Part shown: one piece after another, positions 8,802-16,553 of the stretch
Layout: each line of letters begins with the position of its first letter
How positions within the stretch are numbered: the first letter of the stretch is position 1
Assembly: GCA_963776465.1 (NCBI GenBank)
Contig: CAVZMV010000002.1
Location: 1,178,001 to 1,242,000, forward strand
Origin: DASRHK01 sp963776465
GTDB taxonomy: Bacteria; Pseudomonadota; Gammaproteobacteria; Nevskiales; Nevskiaceae
DNA length: 64,000 nucleotides
Direction of reading: 5' to 3'
Notes under the pieces: generated by a model
Database searches by the model: none
Seen by the model: the letters and a program-made list of their open reading frames with translations, nothing else
Told to the model about the DNA's origin: nothing
Program-made: the position numbers and the translations under genes

Positions 8802-9956
8802 TCAGCGGCCCAGCCACTCCAAGGGATCAACCGGTTGCGCGCCCTTGCGCAGCTCGAAGTACAGGCCGGGCTGCTCGTGGCCGCCGGAGCTGCCGGCGCG
8901 ACCGAGGATGTCGCCCGCGCGGATGGTGTCGCCGGCCGCGCGCGTGAGCTCCGCGTTGTGACCGTAAAGCGTGTAGTAGCCCTCGGCGTGCTCCACGACC
9001 GCGAGCAGGCCGAAGCGCTGCAGCCGGCCGACGTACGCCACGCGGCCGCTCGCGACCGCGCGCACCGGCGCGCCTTCTGCAGCGGCGATCCAGATGCCTG
9101 CCCATTTGAGCTTGCCGCCCGCCTTGGGCGCCCCGTATCGCGCGAGCAGCTTGCCGCGCACAGGCCAGGGCAGCCGGCCTTTCTGGCGCGCCAGCGTCTG
9201 ATCGCGTCGGAATCCGGCGGGCATCTCGGCGAGCAGATCCTTGAGACGCGTGATGAGCGTCACCAGCTCGCGCTCGCCGGCGCGCAGCTGCTCGAGCTCG
9301 GATTCGCCGCCGGCAATGCGTCCTTCCAGTTTCCTGACGGCGGCCAAGCGCGCCGCGCGGGCGCCGCTCAGGGCCGCGAGCGCGCGCTGCTGCTCAGCCT
9401 GTGCCGCCGCCAGCGCAGCGTTCTGCTCCTGCTGCCGGGCCTCGATGGCGGCAAGCGCATCGTGCTGCCTGCGGATGCTGGCGATGGCGCGAGTTCGCGC
9501 CCGGTTGAAGTAATCGAAGTGCGTGAGCAGGCGCTGCAGGGACGCGCTCTCGTGCTGTCGCAGCACCAGCCTGGCAGTCCCCCGCCGCCCCATCATGTAG
9601 GCGGCGCGGACCTGTCGGCCGAGCAGCGCACGCTGGGACGCCAGTTTCTGCTCCAGCGCGGTCCGCTCGCTGCGGGTCTTGCGCAGGGCCGAGGTGGTTT
9701 GCGCCACGCGCGAGCGTTGGGCTTCGAGATCTTTTTCCAGCTCATGGAGGCGGACCTCGGCGGCCTCGACCTCCTCGGCCAGCTGGTCGCGCCGGCTGCG
9801 CGTCCTGGCCAGCTCCCGGTCCAGGCTCTGCATGCGATCGCGCATCTGCTCGAGCGACTGGGTGCGCTGCTTGAGATCTGCTTCGGCATCCGCCGCAAAG
9901 GTCGTGGGGGCGAGCATCAATGCGCATGCAAGGCAGATCGGCAGGTCGCGTCGCAT
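8802..9956 (-). CDS. EnvC-like murein hydrolase activator (coiled coil + degenerate LytM)
   Basis: This periplasmic protein should recruit and activate cell-wall amidases at the division septum. Residues 1-21 form a signal peptide. About 22-240 is a long heptad-rich coiled coil full of Glu/Arg/Gln, and about 270-384 is a LytM/M23 domain. Key zinc ligands are missing: the HxGxD position reads KWAGIW and the final HxH position reads GLYFEL. The domain is therefore an activator like E. coli EnvC, not an endopeptidase. It sits next to the yibN-grxC-secB-gpsA run, as in many Gammaproteobacteria. Its start codon is only 14 bp from that of the divergent yibN gene. Confidence 0.85.
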   Translation of the reverse strand: MRRDLPICLACALMLAPTTFAADAEADLKQRTQSLEQMRDRMQSLDRELARTRSRRDQLAEEVEAAEVRLHELEKDLEAQRSRVAQTTSALRKTRSERTALEQKLASQRALLGRQVRAAYMMGRRGTARLVLRQHESASLQRLLTHFDYFNRARTRAIASIRRQHDALAAIEARQQEQNAALAAAQAEQQRALAALSGARAARLAAVRKLEGRIAGGESELEQLRAGERELVTLITRLKDLLAEMPAGFRRDQTLARQKGRLPWPVRGKLLARYGAPKAGGKLKWAGIWIAAAEGAPVRAVASGRVAYVGRLQRFGLLAVVEHAEGYYTLYGHNAELTRAAGDTIRAGDILGRAGSSGGHEQPGLYFELRKGAQPVDPLEWLGR

Positions 9957-9958
9957 CG

Positions 9959-9964
9959 TATAAT
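9959..9964 (+). promoter_or_regulatory. Perfect -10 box (TATAAT) 6 bp before the yibN start codon
   Basis: The hexamer TATAAT ends at 9964 and the ATG of the rhodanese gene begins at 9971. A transcript starting at the usual distance from this box would begin at or next to the A of the ATG, giving a leaderless mRNA. No good -35 is visible at the 17-bp position (GATCGG). The box sits in the 14-bp gap between two divergent start codons. Confidence 0.4.
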
Positions 9965-9970
9965 TGTCCC

Positions 9971-10396
9971 ATGCCCCAGCTGGTCGAGTTCTTCCACAAC
10001 CACACCTTGCTGTTCGTCGCCGGCGGCGTGCTGCTGCTGTTGCTGGTCGTCAACGAGATGACGGCGGGGCTGATGGGGGAGAAGCGCGTCAACGCCCAGG
10101 ACGCTGTGCGCCTGATCAACGACCGGGACGCGGTCATCGTCGACCTGCGGCCGTCCGCGGAATACAAGCGCGGACATCTGCTCAACGCCATGAACCTGCC
10201 GTTCGCCAAGCTCGAGGAGCGCGCCTCGGAGCTGGGCAAGGACAAGGCGCGACCGGTGCTGCTCTACTGCGCGCTGGGCTCGGTGTCGGGGCAAGCTGCG
10301 GCCAAGCTCAAGAAACTGGGTTACGCCGAGGTATACCCGCTCCAGGGCGGCCTCAACGCCTGGACCGGCGCCAATCTGCCGGTGACGGCAAAGTAG
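9971..10396 (+). CDS. yibN: Membrane-anchored rhodanese-like sulfurtransferase (YibN type)
   Basis: The 141-aa protein has one N-terminal membrane segment (about residues 12-28, rich in Leu/Val) and a cytoplasmic rhodanese domain. The domain start is visible at VIVDLRPSAEYKRGHL, the active-site loop is LLYCALGSVSG with its Cys near residue 100, and the end is GGLNAWTGANLP. It probably carries sulfane sulfur. YibN in E. coli is encoded just before grxC and secB, as here. ATG 9971 matches the usual YibN start just before the membrane helix. The gap to grxC is 8 bp. Confidence 0.88.
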   Translation: MPQLVEFFHNHTLLFVAGGVLLLLLVVNEMTAGLMGEKRVNAQDAVRLINDRDAVIVDLRPSAEYKRGHLLNAMNLPFAKLEERASELGKDKARPVLLYCALGSVSGQAAAKLKKLGYAEVYPLQGGLNAWTGANLPVTAK

Positions 10397-10404
10397 AGGC
10401 GACC

Positions 10405-10668
10405 GTGGCGCGGGTCCTCATGTACGCGACGCGCTTCTGCCCGTTCTGCGTCATGGCGCGGCGCCTGCTGAAAGCCAAGGGCGTTGCCTTCGAGGAGGTC
10501 TCGGTGGATGGCTGCTCCGAGCTCCGGGCCAAGATGCGCGAGATGAGCGGTCGCTACACCGTGCCGCAGATCTGGATCGGGGAGCAGCACGTGGGCGGTT
10601 ACGAGGACATCGCCGATCTGGATCGCACCGGCGAGCTCGACAAGTTGCTCAAACAAGGGAGTGGATAA
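10405..10668 (+). CDS. grxC: Glutaredoxin 3
   Basis: This small cytoplasmic GSH-dependent disulfide reductase is 87 aa from GTG 10405. The redox site is CPFC (classical glutaredoxin 3 has CPYC) in the segment MYATRFCPFCVMA. The cis-Pro motif YTVPQIWIG and the GSH-binding GGYEDIADLD complete the thioredoxin fold. GTG 10405 is preferred because it supplies the first beta-strand (VARVLMY); the next ATG would delete it. The stop abuts the secB ATG with no gap, so the two are translated as a unit. Confidence 0.92.
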   Translation: MARVLMYATRFCPFCVMARRLLKAKGVAFEEVSVDGCSELRAKMREMSGRYTVPQIWIGEQHVGGYEDIADLDRTGELDKLLKQGSG

Positions 10669-11172
10669 ATGACGGACGCCGCGCCAGGGGCACTCAAGCA
10701 GGTGCTGCTGCAGAAGATCTTCGTCAAGGACGCCTCGATCGAAGTGCCGCAGGCGCCGCAGGTCTTTTCGCGCCCGTGGAAGCCCAACGTCGACGTGCAG
10801 GTGGCTACGGCCATCAGCGGCGCCGGCAGCAACGCCGGCATCGAGAATTTCCTCGTCGTCCTGACCGTGACGGTGACGGCCAAGCTCGAGCAGGACGTGG
10901 CGTTTCTCGCCGAGGTGCAGCAGGCGGGCCTCTTCGCGCTGAAAGGGATCACCGACGCCGGCGAGAAAGGCAGCGTGCTCGGCGGCTATTGCCCCGGCGT
11001 GCTGTTCCCGTTCGCGCGCGAGTTCATCGCCTCCAGCGTCGGGCACGCCGGGTTTCCGCCGGTGCTGCTGCAGCCGATCAACTTCGAGGCGCTGTACCAG
11101 CAGTCGCTGCAGCAGGCGCGCGCGCAGTCGCAGGCGGGCGAGAGCGTGCCGCCCGGCGTGCGCACCAACTGA
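10669..11172 (+). CDS. secB: Protein-export chaperone SecB
   Basis: SecB is a tetrameric cytoplasmic chaperone that keeps preproteins unfolded and delivers them to SecA. The 167-aa sequence shows the family hallmarks: QKIFVKDASIEVPQAP near residue 15, the beta-strands around VVLTVTVTAKLEQDVAFLAEVQQAGLF (read in short pieces), and the LGGYCPGVLFPFARE / GFPPVLLQPINFEALY block near 105-140. A Gln/Ala-rich tail follows. It lies between grxC (0 bp) and gpsA (1 bp), the conserved order in Gammaproteobacteria. Confidence 0.96.
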   Translation: MTDAAPGALKQVLLQKIFVKDASIEVPQAPQVFSRPWKPNVDVQVATAISGAGSNAGIENFLVVLTVTVTAKLEQDVAFLAEVQQAGLFALKGITDAGEKGSVLGGYCPGVLFPFAREFIASSVGHAGFPPVLLQPINFEALYQQSLQQARAQSQAGESVPPGVRTN

Positions 11173-11173
11173 C

Positions 11174-12169
11174 GTGCGCATCGGCGTCCTTGGCGCCGGC
11201 TCTTACGGCACCGCGCTGGCGGTGCACCTGGCGCGGCTCAAGCACACGGTGAGCCTGTGGGGCCGCAGCCGCGAGGACATGGCGCGGCTGTCCGATGACC
11301 GCGAGAACAAGGAATACCTTCCCGGCACGAAGTTTCCCAAGCCTCTCCTGATCGAGCCTGACCTGCAGGCAGCCGTCGGCAGCGCCGATCACATCCTGGT
11401 GGCGGTGCCGAGCCACGCGCTGCACGCGGTGCTGCGGCTGATCGCGCCGATCCTCAAAGAAGAGCAAGGCATCGCCTGCGCCAGCAAGGGGCTGGAGCCG
11501 CAGACCGGCAAGCTGCCGCACGAGATCGCCGCGGAGGTCGTCGGCGAGCGGCGGCGTTTCGCGATGATCTCCGGCCCTACGTTTGCCAAGGAGCTCGGTC
11601 AGGGTCTGCCGACGGCAGTGACGGTCGCTTCCTCCGATGCGGCGTTCGCCGAGCTCATCGCGCAGGCGCTGCACGGCGGCGGCTTTCGCGCCTACACGAC
11701 CGACGACGTGATCGGCGTGGAGGTCGGCGGCTCGGTGAAGAACGTGCTGGCGATCGGCGTCGGGGCGGTCGACGGCCTGGGCCTGGGCGCTAACACGCGC
11801 GCGATGATGATGACGCGCGGACTGGCCGAGATCATGCGGCTGGGCGAGGCGCTCGGCGGGCGGCGCGAAACCTTCATGGGCCTGGCGGGCTTCGGCGACT
11901 TGGTGCTGACCTGCACCGACAACCAGTCGCGCAATCGCCGCATGGGCCTGGCGCTGGCGCAGGGCAAGACGCTTGCCGAAGCGCAGGCCGAGATCAAGCA
12001 GGTGGTGGAGGGCGTCAGAGTCGCGCCCGAGGTCGTGCGGCTGGCGCGACGCCACGGCGTGGAGATGCCCATCGCCGAGCAGGTAGTGCGCGTGCTCAAT
12101 GGCGAGGCAACCCCGGTCGAGGCGCTGAGGGCGCTGGCGACGCGACCGCAGCGCAGCGAAGAAGACTAA
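11174..12169 (+). CDS. gpsA: NAD(P)-dependent glycerol-3-phosphate dehydrogenase
   Basis: GpsA reduces dihydroxyacetone phosphate to sn-glycerol-3-phosphate for phospholipid synthesis. The start is GTG at 11174, 1 bp after the secB stop. The Rossmann motif GAGSYGTALAVHLA is at residues 7-20. The catalytic Lys lies in GGSVKNVLAIGVGAVDGL near 190, and the substrate site GPTFAKELGQG is near 138. NTRAMMMTRGLAEI and GLAGFGDLVLTCT are typical of the C-terminal domain. At 331 aa it has normal length. It is the last gene of the yibN-grxC-secB-gpsA operon and converges with the glycosyltransferase operon. Confidence 0.96.
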   Translation: MRIGVLGAGSYGTALAVHLARLKHTVSLWGRSREDMARLSDDRENKEYLPGTKFPKPLLIEPDLQAAVGSADHILVAVPSHALHAVLRLIAPILKEEQGIACASKGLEPQTGKLPHEIAAEVVGERRRFAMISGPTFAKELGQGLPTAVTVASSDAAFAELIAQALHGGGFRAYTTDDVIGVEVGGSVKNVLAIGVGAVDGLGLGANTRAMMMTRGLAEIMRLGEALGGRRETFMGLAGFGDLVLTCTDNQSRNRRMGLALAQGKTLAEAQAEIKQVVEGVRVAPEVVRLARRHGVEMPIAEQVVRVLNGEATPVEALRALATRPQRSEED

Positions 12170-12177
12170 AGCAGCGG

Positions 12178-13074
12178 CTAGCGCAGGCCGTGCTGCAGCG
12201 CGCTCTGCCAGGCGCTGCTTTGAAAATCGAAGCGACATACCCGATAGCTGCGGATCCACCCGGCGCTCGCGAGCAGCCGGCGCAGCGGCTTGGGCGCGTA
12301 GCGCGCCGCGCGTCGCAGCTCGGATTCCAGGCGGCTCGCGGGCCCGCCGCCATGACGCTCGAGCGCCACGCGAGCCTCGCGCACGTAGTCGGCGAACTGC
12401 TGCGCGGTCTTCTGGTCACCGTGATTGCGGAATCCGGCGAGCGGACTGGACACGCTGTGGACGTCGGCGATCTTGAAGAAGCGGGCCCAGAGCTCGAAAT
12501 CGCCTGCGAGGGCGAGGCCCGCGTCCACGCGTGCGCCGGCGGCTTCCCACAACGAGCGCCGCCAGAAGGTCGATTCCTGCTGGATCCAGTCGGTGGAGTA
12601 CCAGCGTCCGCCCGGCAGGTTCTCTGCGCGCATGAATCCCGCCTGGCAGGCGCGCGCCCCGCCGCCTCCAGCGCCGACGGCGCGTCCATCGCGATCGAAG
12701 GTCAGCTGGTTGGACGAGGTCAGCCACTGCACCTCCGGTAGCGAGTCGAAAATGTCACCGACCACCGACAGCGACCACGGCGTGTAGAGATCGTCGGAGT
12801 TGATCCAGGCCAGCACCTCGCCGCGCGCGTGCGCGAAGCCCTTGTTGATCGCGTCGTACTGGCCCTGGTCGGGCTCGCTCACCCACCAGGCGAGCCGGTC
12901 GGCGTACTTGCGGATGATCTCCACCGAGCCGTCGGTGGAGCCACCGTCGACGACGATGTACTCCAGCCGCGGGTAGTCCTGCTCGAGCACCGAGCGGATC
13001 GTCTGCTCCAGGTACGCCGCGCGATTGAAGCACGGCGTGACGATGCTGATGAGCGGCAGCCGATCGCGGTCCAT
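12178..13074 (-). CDS. Family 2 glycosyltransferase
   Basis: This 298-aa GT-A enzyme probably adds a sugar to a cell-surface glycan (LPS core/O-antigen or exopolysaccharide). The N terminus holds the GT2 signature: ISIVTPCFNRAAYLEQTI near residues 9-26, IVVDGGSTDGSVEII near 40-54, and the metal-binding INSDDL (DxD-like) near 93. SEPDQGQYDAINKG is the usual acceptor-side motif. It is the last of four minus-strand glycosyltransferase genes and starts 3 bp after the previous stop. It is a close relative of the GT2 gene at 15485-16465. The substrate is unknown. Confidence 0.85.
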   Translation of the reverse strand: MDRDRLPLISIVTPCFNRAAYLEQTIRSVLEQDYPRLEYIVVDGGSTDGSVEIIRKYADRLAWWVSEPDQGQYDAINKGFAHARGEVLAWINSDDLYTPWSLSVVGDIFDSLPEVQWLTSSNQLTFDRDGRAVGAGGGGARACQAGFMRAENLPGGRWYSTDWIQQESTFWRRSLWEAAGARVDAGLALAGDFELWARFFKIADVHSVSSPLAGFRNHGDQKTAQQFADYVREARVALERHGGGPASRLESELRRAARYAPKPLRRLLASAGWIRSYRVCRFDFQSSAWQSALQHGLR

Positions 13075-13077
13075 GGA

Positions 13078-14457
13078 TCAGAACCGCGGAAGGATCTGGC
13101 GCAGGGGCGCCAGCCGCTTCCACCAGCGGCGCGTGGCCATCTCGCGCCGCACTGCCCGCCAGCGTTCGGCCACCACGTCCCACTGGAAGTTGAGGAAGCT
13201 GCGGCTGTGTCCGCTCGCCGGACCGTGCCACTCGAGCTCCAGCCGCTTGCGGAAATCCACCGGCGTGTTGACGCTGTGGTCGCGCGCCAGGCTGTGGTAG
13301 CCGCGCTTGCGATCGATGTCCTCGCGCTCCAGGCACCAGTAGCGTTTCGGCAAGTAGGTGGCGAGCGACCCGTGCGCCTTCTGGTACTTCATGAAGCGCA
13401 CGTCCTCGGCGCCGTAGGCGCCGGCGAACTCCTCGTCGTAGCCGTGCAGCTCGAAGTAACGACCCCGGGAAAGGAAAAACGTGTTCGGATGACATTTGTA
13501 GAACCCGCCATCGCGCGCCCGTCGCCAGAACTTGTGGACGCGCTTGCCGCAGGCGCCGCGATCGGCCAGGCGGCGAAGGACCTCTTCGGGGAACTCGTGA
13601 TCGACGTCGGTCAGCAGCATCTTGTCGCAGCGCGCGTAGAGCGCGCCCAGGTTGCGCGCGCCCGCCTGGTTCCAGGCGATGTCCTGGCGCACGCGCAGCC
13701 AGGTGAGGTTGATCGGCAGGTCGGGCGGCTCGACCTTGAGCGGCGAGCCGTCGTCCACGACGACGAAGTGGATGCGATCCAGCAGCGCCGGATCGTAGGC
13801 GGCATAGCGGCCGAGCAGGTCCAGCACCGAGGCCTTGCCGTCCTGGTTGAGATAGAAGTGGGTGACGTAAGCGAGGTCCAGGTGCGACAGGTCGCGTCGC
13901 GGGCCGGTGATCGGATCGTCGCGCGTCGGCTGCAGCAGCGCGGCACACGCGTGCGCCAGCATGCGCTCGCCGCCGGCATCGCCGAGCTTCTCCTGCACCA
14001 GCACGCAAGGGTTGTCCATCCACAGCTGCGATCGATCCTCGCGCACACGCATGCGCTGCTCGTCCTCGCGCGAGAGGAACAGGTTGGCGGCCGTCATGCG
14101 GTTGTGCAGCCAGTGCGCCAGACGTCCGCGGCGCAGCGGGCGGGGCGCGAAACGCGTCTTGAACACCGCCACCGGATGACGCGCCAGCACCTTGTAGGCG
14201 ACCGCAGCCCAGTGCTCGGCCTCGCTGTCGGCAGCGATGATGCCGAGCGGCTGCTGTCGACCCAGCGCACGCATGCGGCGCAACAGCGTCCATGCGCGAG
14301 AGAAGCTGCCGCCGCGCAGCGCGATGTCCTGCGGCTTCAAGATCGTGACCGTGCCGCCGGCGTCCAGGCCCGACGAAACGAATCGCTGCAGCAGCGCAAC
14401 CCAGCGCGGATCGGCTTGCGGGTCGCTCGCCAGCATCAGGATGCGCCGCGCGCTCAT
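13078..14457 (-). CDS. GT-A glycosyltransferase with unassigned N-terminal domain
   Basis: ATG 14457 gives 459 aa and overlaps the previous stop by 4 bp (ATGA). The open frame continues upstream through the neighbour, but that is a shadow. Residues about 180-400 look like a GT-A domain: HFVVVDDGSPLK near 203, NLTWLRVRQDIAWNQAGARNLG, and the acidic LLTDVDHEFPEEV. A segment GAYGAEDVRFMKY follows, like the ED acceptor-base region of GT2/GT27-type enzymes. The first ~160 residues (ILMLASDPQADPRWV and following) resemble none I know and could be a second catalytic or recognition domain. It belongs to the four-gene operon. Confidence 0.72.
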   Translation of the reverse strand: MSARRILMLASDPQADPRWVALLQRFVSSGLDAGGTVTILKPQDIALRGGSFSRAWTLLRRMRALGRQQPLGIIAADSEAEHWAAVAYKVLARHPVAVFKTRFAPRPLRRGRLAHWLHNRMTAANLFLSREDEQRMRVREDRSQLWMDNPCVLVQEKLGDAGGERMLAHACAALLQPTRDDPITGPRRDLSHLDLAYVTHFYLNQDGKASVLDLLGRYAAYDPALLDRIHFVVVDDGSPLKVEPPDLPINLTWLRVRQDIAWNQAGARNLGALYARCDKMLLTDVDHEFPEEVLRRLADRGACGKRVHKFWRRARDGGFYKCHPNTFFLSRGRYFELHGYDEEFAGAYGAEDVRFMKYQKAHGSLATYLPKRYWCLEREDIDRKRGYHSLARDHSVNTPVDFRKRLELEWHGPASGHSRSFLNFQWDVVAERWRAVRREMATRRWWKRLAPLRQILPRF

Positions 14458-15485
14458 GCACGCGTCTCCGCCAGCAGGGTCTGCGCGGCGTCGATCAGCG
14501 ACTGATCGTCGATGCCGGCGAGCTGTTCTTCGTCCGGCCCGTCGGCGGCGACGAGCGTGCGGTAGCGCGGACCTTCCGGCATCCACTCCTTCAGGTTCAC
14601 GTGCTGCCGCAGCCAGGCGACTGCCGGCGTCCCCGTCATCACCGCCAGGTGCAGGCTTCCGGAATCGCCGCACAGGTGCAGCGCCGCGCCCTGGATGACG
14701 GCGGCGAGCTGCGGGATGTCGAGCGTGCCGGCAAAGCATTTCCACGGAGGCGCAGGCAGCGCGCCGAGCAGCGCGTCCATGCGGGCACGCTCGCGCGGCA
14801 GGTCCGCGCATGACAGCACCAGCCGCAGATCGGGGCGCGATCGTTGCAGCGACTGGCACAGGCGGGCGAGCTGGTCGATGGGCAGCTCCTTGCGCGGGTG
14901 TCCGGCGCACGGGCTCAGGTGCAGGTAGTGCCGATGCTGCTCCGGCGCGATGCCGGCGCGGCGCCGCAGCTCGGAGTCGAGCCTGATCTCGAAGCGCGGC
15001 GCGGACTGGCTCGCAAACCCGGCCTGGGCGAACACCGCCAGCTTCTGCCGGTACATCGGCTCGGTCCAGAACGGATGCTCGAGCACGCGCGTGAACATCC
15101 ACTTCCACCAGAACCTGCCGCCGCCCGGCGGCCGGCGGCCCCATCGCGAGCGCGCGCCGCTGGCTCCCGTGAGCAGCGCCGAGCGATCCGAGCCGGTCGT
15201 ATTGATGACGAGATCGTAGCGCTCGCGTCGCAGCCGGCGCGCCCAGGCGAGATTGCCGGGCAGACCAGGACGGCGCGGCACGCGCGGATACGCCAGCACC
15301 TGGTCGACCCACGGCGTGAGCTTGAACAGGTCGGCGACGTGCGCCGAAACCATCACGTGCAGCTGCGCTGCGGGCAGGCACTGTCGCAGCACCCACAGCG
15401 CCGGCAGGAGGTGCACGTCGTCGCCCAGGCCTGCGAGCTCCATCACCAGCACCTTGGCGGGGGTGGCAGCCGCAGGCGCGCTCAT
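14454..15485 (-). CDS. Family 9 glycosyltransferase (heptosyltransferase-like)
   Basis: This 343-aa GT-B enzyme has the ADP-heptose:LPS heptosyltransferase fold, so it probably acts on LPS core or a related glycan at the cytoplasmic face of the inner membrane. Visible features are the N-terminal LVMELAGLGDDVHLLPALWVL (read in parts), YDLVINTTGSDRSALL near 95, the acceptor-side HLSPCAGHPRKELP near 195, and the donor-binding CGDSGSLHLAVMTGTPAVAW near 280. The start at 15485 shares one base with the stop of the preceding GT2 gene (TGATG). The residue pattern is divergent from WaaC/WaaF, so the exact sugar is not assigned. Confidence 0.78.
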   Translation of the reverse strand: MSAPAAATPAKVLVMELAGLGDDVHLLPALWVLRQCLPAAQLHVMVSAHVADLFKLTPWVDQVLAYPRVPRRPGLPGNLAWARRLRRERYDLVINTTGSDRSALLTGASGARSRWGRRPPGGGRFWWKWMFTRVLEHPFWTEPMYRQKLAVFAQAGFASQSAPRFEIRLDSELRRRAGIAPEQHRHYLHLSPCAGHPRKELPIDQLARLCQSLQRSRPDLRLVLSCADLPRERARMDALLGALPAPPWKCFAGTLDIPQLAAVIQGAALHLCGDSGSLHLAVMTGTPAVAWLRQHVNLKEWMPEGPRYRTLVAADGPDEEQLAGIDDQSLIDAAQTLLAETRA

Positions 15486-16465
15486 CAGCGGCGTCCGCCG
15501 TACTGCAGGATGCGCCTGGCCGCGCGGCGGGTGTTGGCCGTGCAGCGCGCGGGAGGATCGGCTCGCACGCCGTCGATGAGCTCGCGCAGCCGTTCCAGGC
15601 GGGGCCGCTCGCGCGCGTCGAGCAGCCCGTCCACCTGCGACAGCCATTCCACGGCGCGCGCGGCGCGATCCAGATCGCCGGCGAGCTCGGCGAACCCGGG
15701 CTCGTCGCGCAAGGCCCGGAACAGCCGCACCTGCTCCTCGCGGAAGCCGTCCGGCCGGCTCATGGTCTTGGACGCAGGGTGATAGCGGAACCACGCCAGG
15801 ATTTCGTCCACGTGCCGCACGCGCGGATGGCGCTTGAGGTAGCGGATGGCGAGCTCGTGATCGAAGGCGTAGTGCGAGTCCGTATTGAAGCCGATCTCGC
15901 GCAGCGGCTCGCGGCGGAACCAGAACGCAGGCTGGTGCCATTTCATCCCCGATCCCAGCTGCTCGAGGATGAAGCTGCGGCAGCTCAGGTTTCGGCTCGG
16001 ACGCTGGCCGAGCAGGGCACTGTCGTCGAAGTACTGGGTGACGCCGGCAACGGCGTCGACGCCCTGGCAGGCACGCGCGACCGACCACAGGGCGCCCGGC
16101 GCCATCAGGTCGTCGGAGTTGATCCAGACGAACCAGTCGCCGGTGCAGCGCGCCAATCCTTTCTGGATCGCATCCGCCTGCCCCTGGTCCGGCTCCGACA
16201 GCCAGCCGCTCAGGTGCTGCTCGTAGTGGTGGATGATGGCGACGCTGCCGTCGCTGCTGCCGCCGTCGATGACGAAGTACTGCAGGTTCGGATAGCCCTG
16301 CGCCAGCACCGACCGGATCGCCGCTTCCAGGTATCGCCCCTGGTTGAACGAGGGCGTGACCACGCACAGCGCGGGCGGGCTGGCGATGCCCGGACCGTTC
16401 GCAGCGAAGGCCGATTCGGGGAGCGGCGACGCAAGCGGGGCAAGCGGCGGCGGAAGCTTGGTCAA
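15485..16465 (-). CDS. Family 2 glycosyltransferase, first gene of GT operon
   Basis: This 326-aa protein starts with a Pro/Ala-rich stretch (about residues 1-30). A GT2 domain follows: CVVTPSFNQGRYLEAAI, FVIDGGSSDGSVAII, SEPDQGQADAIQKG and WINSDDLMAPG (metal-binding acidic motif). The segment GSGMKWHQPAFWF is common in this GT2 subgroup. The C-terminal ~80 residues are helical and Arg-rich. It heads a minus-strand operon of four glycosyltransferases whose starts and stops overlap or nearly touch. It is divergent from the GT9 gene at 16554, with an 88-bp gap that should hold both promoters. Confidence 0.85.
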   Translation of the reverse strand: MTKLPPPLAPLASPLPESAFAANGPGIASPPALCVVTPSFNQGRYLEAAIRSVLAQGYPNLQYFVIDGGSSDGSVAIIHHYEQHLSGWLSEPDQGQADAIQKGLARCTGDWFVWINSDDLMAPGALWSVARACQGVDAVAGVTQYFDDSALLGQRPSRNLSCRSFILEQLGSGMKWHQPAFWFRREPLREIGFNTDSHYAFDHELAIRYLKRHPRVRHVDEILAWFRYHPASKTMSRPDGFREEQVRLFRALRDEPGFAELAGDLDRAARAVEWLSQVDGLLDARERPRLERLRELIDGVRADPPARCTANTRRAARRILQYGGRR

Positions 16466-16553
16466 TCGTCGAGGCTGCGTTGCGCGCGTGAGGCGAGCGT
16501 CGGTGGCGTCATTCTAGCGGCCATCTTAGTGGCGATTGCTGCAAAATGAGCCG

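Noticed and set aside
13078..15396. 772-aa open frame on the minus strand spanning two glycosyltransferase genes
   Set aside because: The upper half is an Arg/Ala-rich shadow of the GT9 gene in another frame. The GT starts at ATG 14457 with an ATGA overlap.
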